DNA from: an uncultured Pygmaiobacter sp.
GTDB lineage: Bacteria; Bacillota; Clostridia; Oscillospirales; Ruminococcaceae
Direction of reading: 5' to 3'
Length of the DNA: 64,000 nucleotides
Assembly: GCA_944386485.1 (NCBI GenBank)
Contig: CALXBG010000112.1
Location: 1-64,000, forward strand
The position numbers and the translations under genes are program-made. The notes under the pieces are model-generated. The model saw only the letters and a list, made by a program, of their open reading frames with translations, was not told the DNA's origin and ran no database searches. This document shows positions 60,856 through 64,000 of this stretch, piece by piece. Position 1 is the stretch's first letter. Each line of letters opens with the position of its first letter.

Positions 60856-63230
60856 TGGTTTTTCTCCTGCTTTTGCGCGGGTAAAAGCGCAATCTCCAAA
60901 ACCTCCTTGAGGTTGTTGACCGGCTTATACTCCAGCGACTCTTTTACCACATCGTCTATATCATACAGATCCGACTGGTTGTCAGTAGGGATAATAACTG
61001 CCTTCATCTTCTCCCGATAAGCCGCCATTGACTTCTCTTTGAGCCCACCAATCGGCAGAACAATGCCATGCAGCGTGATCTCACCGGTCATCGCAACATC
61101 GCTGCGAACCGGTCTTCCCGAGAGCGCGGAGATCAATGCCGTTGCGAGAGTTACGCCGGCAGAGGGGCCATCCTTGGGAATTGCACCTTCCGGCGCATGA
61201 ATATGAATATCAACCGATTTGAAAACAGTATTCTCAAATCCGTACTCTGCGGCATGTACCTTTGCGTAGGTAATTGCCAGCTTTGCAGATTCTTTCATAA
61301 CTTCGCCCAGCGAACCGGTTAGTTCCAGCGCGCCGCTGCCATTTTCGATGATCTGAACCTCGATCGGAAGCAGCTCGCCGCCTACTGAAGTCCAGGCCAA
61401 GCCATTTGCAATTCCTATCGCATTGGTCTTGTTTGAAAAATTCGGTTTGACCCGAATGGGGCCGATCAGCGGTTCCAGACTCTTCGCCGAAATCGAGATG
61501 GTTTCAGTCTCTTCGCCGGCGGCAATCGCCTTTGCACATTTGCGAAGGACCTCGCCAATTACCCGCTCAAGACCGCGAACGCCGGCCTCCTGCGTATAGC
61601 CATCGATCAGGGCCGTAATTGCCGAATCCGTAAACTTGACCCGTCCCTTCAGCCCGTTAGCTGTCAGCTGTTTCGGAATCAGGTGCCGCTTTGCAATGTT
61701 GAATTTCTCCACACGGGTATAACTGGGCAACTCGATGACATCCATCCGGTCAAGCAGCGGGCGCGGAATTGTATCGGTGGTATTTGCAGTCGTAATAAAG
61801 AGCACCTTGCTCAGGTCAAACGGAATGTCAAGGTACAAATCCTTGAAGGACACATTCTGTTCCGGGTCAAGCGCCTCAAGCAATGCCGCTGCAGGATCGC
61901 CGCGAAAATCCGCTGCCATCTTGTCCACCTCATCCAATAACAAGACCGGATTATTGCTTTTTGCGGTTGAGAGTGCGCTGATCAGTTTGCCGGGCATCGC
62001 ACCGATATAGGTACGCCGGTGACCACGGATCTCCGCCTCATCCCGCACACCGCCCAGCGAAACGCGGGCATACTTGCGGCCAAGGCACCGTGCGATCGAA
62101 TTGGCAATCGAGGTCTTACCAACTCCCGGAGGGCCGACCAGACAGATGATCTGGCTTTTTACCGAATCCGACAGCTTTCGTACTGCGAGAATCTCGAGGA
62201 TCCGCTCTTTGACCTTTTTGAGCCCATAGTGATCCCTGTTGAGAATCGCCTCGGCCTTATTGATATCAATATTTTCCGGGGTAGAGACATTCCAGGGCAG
62301 TTCAAGCGCGGTGTCCAGGTAGGTTCGGATTACCGAGGCTTCCTGCGAATTGCCCTGCATCCGGTAAAGCCGATCGGCTTCCTTGTTCAGTTTTTCCCGC
62401 GCCTCATCCGGAAGCAGCAGTTTTTTAATCTTCTCTTTGTAATTATCTGCCTCTTGCCGGGTATCCTCGTCCTCATCCAGCTCATCTGAGATCGCACGCA
62501 TCTGCTCACGCAGGAAATAATCCCGCTGATTCTTGTCCATCTGAACCGAGACCTTGTCCTGAATCTCTTTCTCGATGGAAAGGACCTTGTTTTCCTTGCT
62601 GAAAACCGCGAGCAATGCCTCGAGGCGTCCGATTACCGTTCCTTCATTGAGGATCTTCTGTTTGTCAGTATATTTGAACAACAGATTGCTGGGAATATAA
62701 TCCCCCAAGAAAACAGGATCATCGCTTGAGAGAATCGTATAAACAACATCCTTGGGCAACCGGGAACTGAGGTTCAGATACTCCTCAAATGCCTCACGAA
62801 TCGAGCGCATCAGCGCTTCTGCTTCAACACTATCGGCGGATTTCACACCGCGAATCGGCGCAGGCTTGACCGCGACCTGCATAAATTTTTCCGACTTGTC
62901 AAGTTCGACCAAGCTGGCTCGAAATTTGCCCTCAACCAGGACCTTAACCAGATCGTCTGAAACCCGCAACGCCTGTTTGATCTCAGCCACAACGCCATAG
63001 TTATACAGGTCCTTACGAGAAGGCTCGTCGAGATCCATATCTTTCTGTGCAACCAAGAACAGACTGGTATTGTTCTCCATCGCCCACTCTACCGCAGCGA
63101 TAGACTGAGGACGTCCAACCTCGAAATGAATTACATTATTCGGAAAGACGACAAGCCCCCGCAGCGCGATTGCCGGCAGCGAGATCACTTCGTTTTTTCG
63201 GTCTATTTTGAGCTTTACCTTCACAGGCAT
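60852..63230 (-). CDS. lon: ATP-dependent protease Lon
   Basis: 792 residues from the ATG at 63228-63230 (AAGGAGG upstream); longer frames read into the promoter. N-terminal substrate domain (about 15-205), AAA+ with GPPGVGKTS (Walker A) and LLLDEVDK (Walker B), and C-terminal Ser/Lys protease domain with PKDGPSAG (catalytic Ser) and the later Lys. It degrades misfolded and regulatory proteins, and in spore formers affects sporulation factors. Confidence 0.97.
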   Translation of the reverse strand: MPVKVKLKIDRKNEVISLPAIALRGLVVFPNNVIHFEVGRPQSIAAVEWAMENNTSLFLVAQKDMDLDEPSRKDLYNYGVVAEIKQALRVSDDLVKVLVEGKFRASLVELDKSEKFMQVAVKPAPIRGVKSADSVEAEALMRSIREAFEEYLNLSSRLPKDVVYTILSSDDPVFLGDYIPSNLLFKYTDKQKILNEGTVIGRLEALLAVFSKENKVLSIEKEIQDKVSVQMDKNQRDYFLREQMRAISDELDEDEDTRQEADNYKEKIKKLLLPDEAREKLNKEADRLYRMQGNSQEASVIRTYLDTALELPWNVSTPENIDINKAEAILNRDHYGLKKVKERILEILAVRKLSDSVKSQIICLVGPPGVGKTSIANSIARCLGRKYARVSLGGVRDEAEIRGHRRTYIGAMPGKLISALSTAKSNNPVLLLDEVDKMAADFRGDPAAALLEALDPEQNVSFKDLYLDIPFDLSKVLFITTANTTDTIPRPLLDRMDVIELPSYTRVEKFNIAKRHLIPKQLTANGLKGRVKFTDSAITALIDGYTQEAGVRGLERVIGEVLRKCAKAIAAGEETETISISAKSLEPLIGPIRVKPNFSNKTNAIGIANGLAWTSVGGELLPIEVQIIENGSGALELTGSLGEVMKESAKLAITYAKVHAAEYGFENTVFKSVDIHIHAPEGAIPKDGPSAGVTLATALISALSGRPVRSDVAMTGEITLHGIVLPIGGLKEKSMAAYREKMKAVIIPTDNQSDLYDIDDVVKESLEYKPVNNLKEVLEIALLPAQKQEKNQ

Positions 63231-63276
63231 AAAGCAATCCTCCTTGAAAACAGGATAAAAAATCATGATCCATATT

Positions 63277-63305
63277 ATTATACCCGTTTTGCCCCATTCG
63301 TGCAA
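63277..63305 (-). promoter_or_regulatory. lon promoter
   Basis: Minus-strand TTGCAC (plus 63300-63305) and TATAAT (plus 63277-63282), 17-base spacer. Divergent from the permease promoter about 25 bases away. Confidence 0.82.
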
Positions 63306-63329
63306 CTTTCTGGTTTTCTCAAAAAACCG

Positions 63330-63358
63330 TTGACAAAATTGTCGCAGTTGGTTATGCT
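63330..63358 (+). promoter_or_regulatory. promoter of the NCS2 permease leader
   Basis: TTGACA (63330-63335) and TATGCT (63353-63358), 17-base spacer, just before a structured leader. Confidence 0.75.
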
Positions 63359-63375
63359 TAAATACAAAAAGCGGC

Positions 63376-63441
63376 AAAGGGGTGTCGGAGATGCGGCGCA
63401 TGAAGATGAAAAGCGTCTTTCACCGGCATATTGTCCCCTTT
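63376..63441 (+). promoter_or_regulatory. structured leader RNA, possible riboswitch, class not recognised
   Basis: AAAGGGG (63376-63382) pairs with CCCCTTT (63435-63441) and TGTCGG (63383-63388) with CCGGCA (63423-63428), enclosing two hairpins: ATGC/GCAT with a GGC loop (63391-63401) and a seven-pair stem around 63402-63420. This makes a three-way junction with a 6-base bulge. A terminator follows 37 bases later. It does not show the conserved bases of the purine, PRPP or PyrR-binding classes that I can recall. Confidence 0.55.
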
Positions 63442-63477
63442 TCTCCCCTCTATTTTTATTCTCAATATTGTTTTCGC

Positions 63478-63511
63478 AAAAATTAAGCGGGTTTACTGCT
63501 TAATTTTTTTT
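63478..63511 (+). terminator. leader terminator before the NCS2 permease
   Basis: AAAATTAAGC pairs with GCTTAATTTT across GGGTTTACT, then TTTTGC. It lies 30 bases before the permease ATG, so it must be bypassed for expression. Confidence 0.88.
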
Positions 63512-63541
63512 GCTTATTGGCCAGTTATGAGGAGGTATTGT

Positions 63542-64000
63542 ATGAAAAATGAAACTGCCATCTGGGACGCGAGAAAGCTAGGCGTTCCCAAAATGCTGTT
63601 GCTCGGCCTACAGCATACCTTCGCGATGTTCGGCGCGACGGTGCTCGTCCCGATCACGACCGGGCTTAACGTCTCTACCACGCTGCTGTTCGCCGGATTG
63701 GGAACCCTTTTGTTCCATCTGATCACCAAGGGGCGCGTTCCTGCGTTTTTGGGTTCTTCCTTCGCCTTCCTGGGCGGTTATGCGATGGTAGCACCGCGGC
63801 TCGAAGATGGTGCCGCCAATACCGAACTGTTGCCCTATGCCTGCGGCGGCGTTGTGGCGGCGGGTTTGGTTTATGTAGTACTGGCCGGCTTGATCAAAGC
63901 CTTTGGCGTTCGGCGGGTTATGCGGTTTTTCCCGCCTGTGGTTACCGGCCCCATCATCATTTCGATCGGCCTGATTCTCGCTCCCTCGGCGATCCAGAGC
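63542..64000 (+). CDS. uracil/xanthine permease (NCS2 family), 3' end beyond window
   Basis: At least 153 residues; the window ends inside the gene. MKNETAIWDARKLG then P-K-M-L-L-L-G-L-Q-H-T-F-A-M-F-G-A-T-V-L-V-P is the NCS2/NAT opening, with FLGSSFAFLGG and VVTGPIIISIGL further on. At least five helices are seen. Substrate could be uracil or xanthine; the QH motif is family-wide. Ribosome binding site GAGGAGG. Preceded by a leader with a terminator, so it is likely regulated by transcription attenuation. Confidence 0.93.
   Translation, partial: MKNETAIWDARKLGVPKMLLLGLQHTFAMFGATVLVPITTGLNVSTTLLFAGLGTLLFHLITKGRVPAFLGSSFAFLGGYAMVAPRLEDGAANTELLPYACGGVVAAGLVYVVLAGLIKAFGVRRVMRFFPPVVTGPIIISIGLILAPSAIQS

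Overview
The window looks like a chromosomal segment of a spore-forming, low-to-mid GC Gram-positive of class Clostridia, most like the Oscillospiraceae/Ruminococcaceae. The evidence is a complete spoIIIAA-AH operon, a SpoIIM-like gene, T-box, TPP, Mn-type and glmS-ribozyme leaders, AGGAGG-type ribosome binding sites, DUF5685 and TIGR03905/TIGR04086 families, and consistent housekeeping synteny (asp23-nusB-xseAB-ispA-dxs-tlyA-nadK-argR-recN). Most of the window is ordinary core genome. No CRISPR array, prophage module or rRNA operon is visible. The genus assignment is inference from gene content only.

Layout. 1-600: a short, gene-poor edge with a Cys-rich small ORF and two hairpins, next to the 3' end of an RlmD-type gene (a common integration target), so possibly the end of an integrated element. 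603-4959 (minus): araC, an orphan sugar-binding-like lipoprotein and two tandem 23S rRNA uracil methyltransferases. 5153-8246 (plus): a divergent galactokinase, a transglutaminase lipoprotein and a TSCPD protein. 8314-16378 (mostly minus): small membrane protein, tRNA-Thr(CGT) on plus, an M23 hydrolase, a P-type cation ATPase behind a Mn-type riboswitch, thiT behind a TPP riboswitch, an ABC exporter pair and endonuclease III. 16569-23053 (plus): glyA, rarA, then a sugar symporter coupled to a GH3 beta-glucosidase. 23071-23415: a striking nested inverted-repeat element. 23420-27551 (minus): DUF5685 protein, HPD-less J-domain protein, membrane protein, glmS ribozyme and glmS.

27735-46806 (plus): rmuC, tRNA-Leu(GAG), an HD hydrolase, the spoIIIA operon (feeding-tube channel between mother cell and forespore), then the asp23-to-recN housekeeping run joining rRNA transcription/processing, isoprenoid synthesis (ispA, dxs), NAD kinase, arginine repression and DNA repair, closed by a T-box-controlled tyrS. 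46862-50740 (minus): asd-dapA-dapB-capA, the DAP/lysine branch for peptidoglycan plus a CapA-like lipoprotein. 51008-54763 (plus): queA-tgt (queuosine), yajC, TIGR04086 membrane protein and a SpoIIM-like protein. 54857-63230 (minus): a Xer-type recombinase beside a 36-bp palindrome, a DUF6873-like protein, radA with a tiny upstream membrane ORF, hslO, a methyltransferase, engB and lon. 63376-64000 (plus): a structured leader plus terminator ahead of an NCS2 permease cut by the window edge.

The least explained items are the nested inverted-repeat element (23071-23415), the structured leader of the NCS2 permease, the palindrome next to the Xer gene, the rlmD-edge junction, and the ribosome binding site that sits inside a terminator hairpin between yajC and its neighbour.
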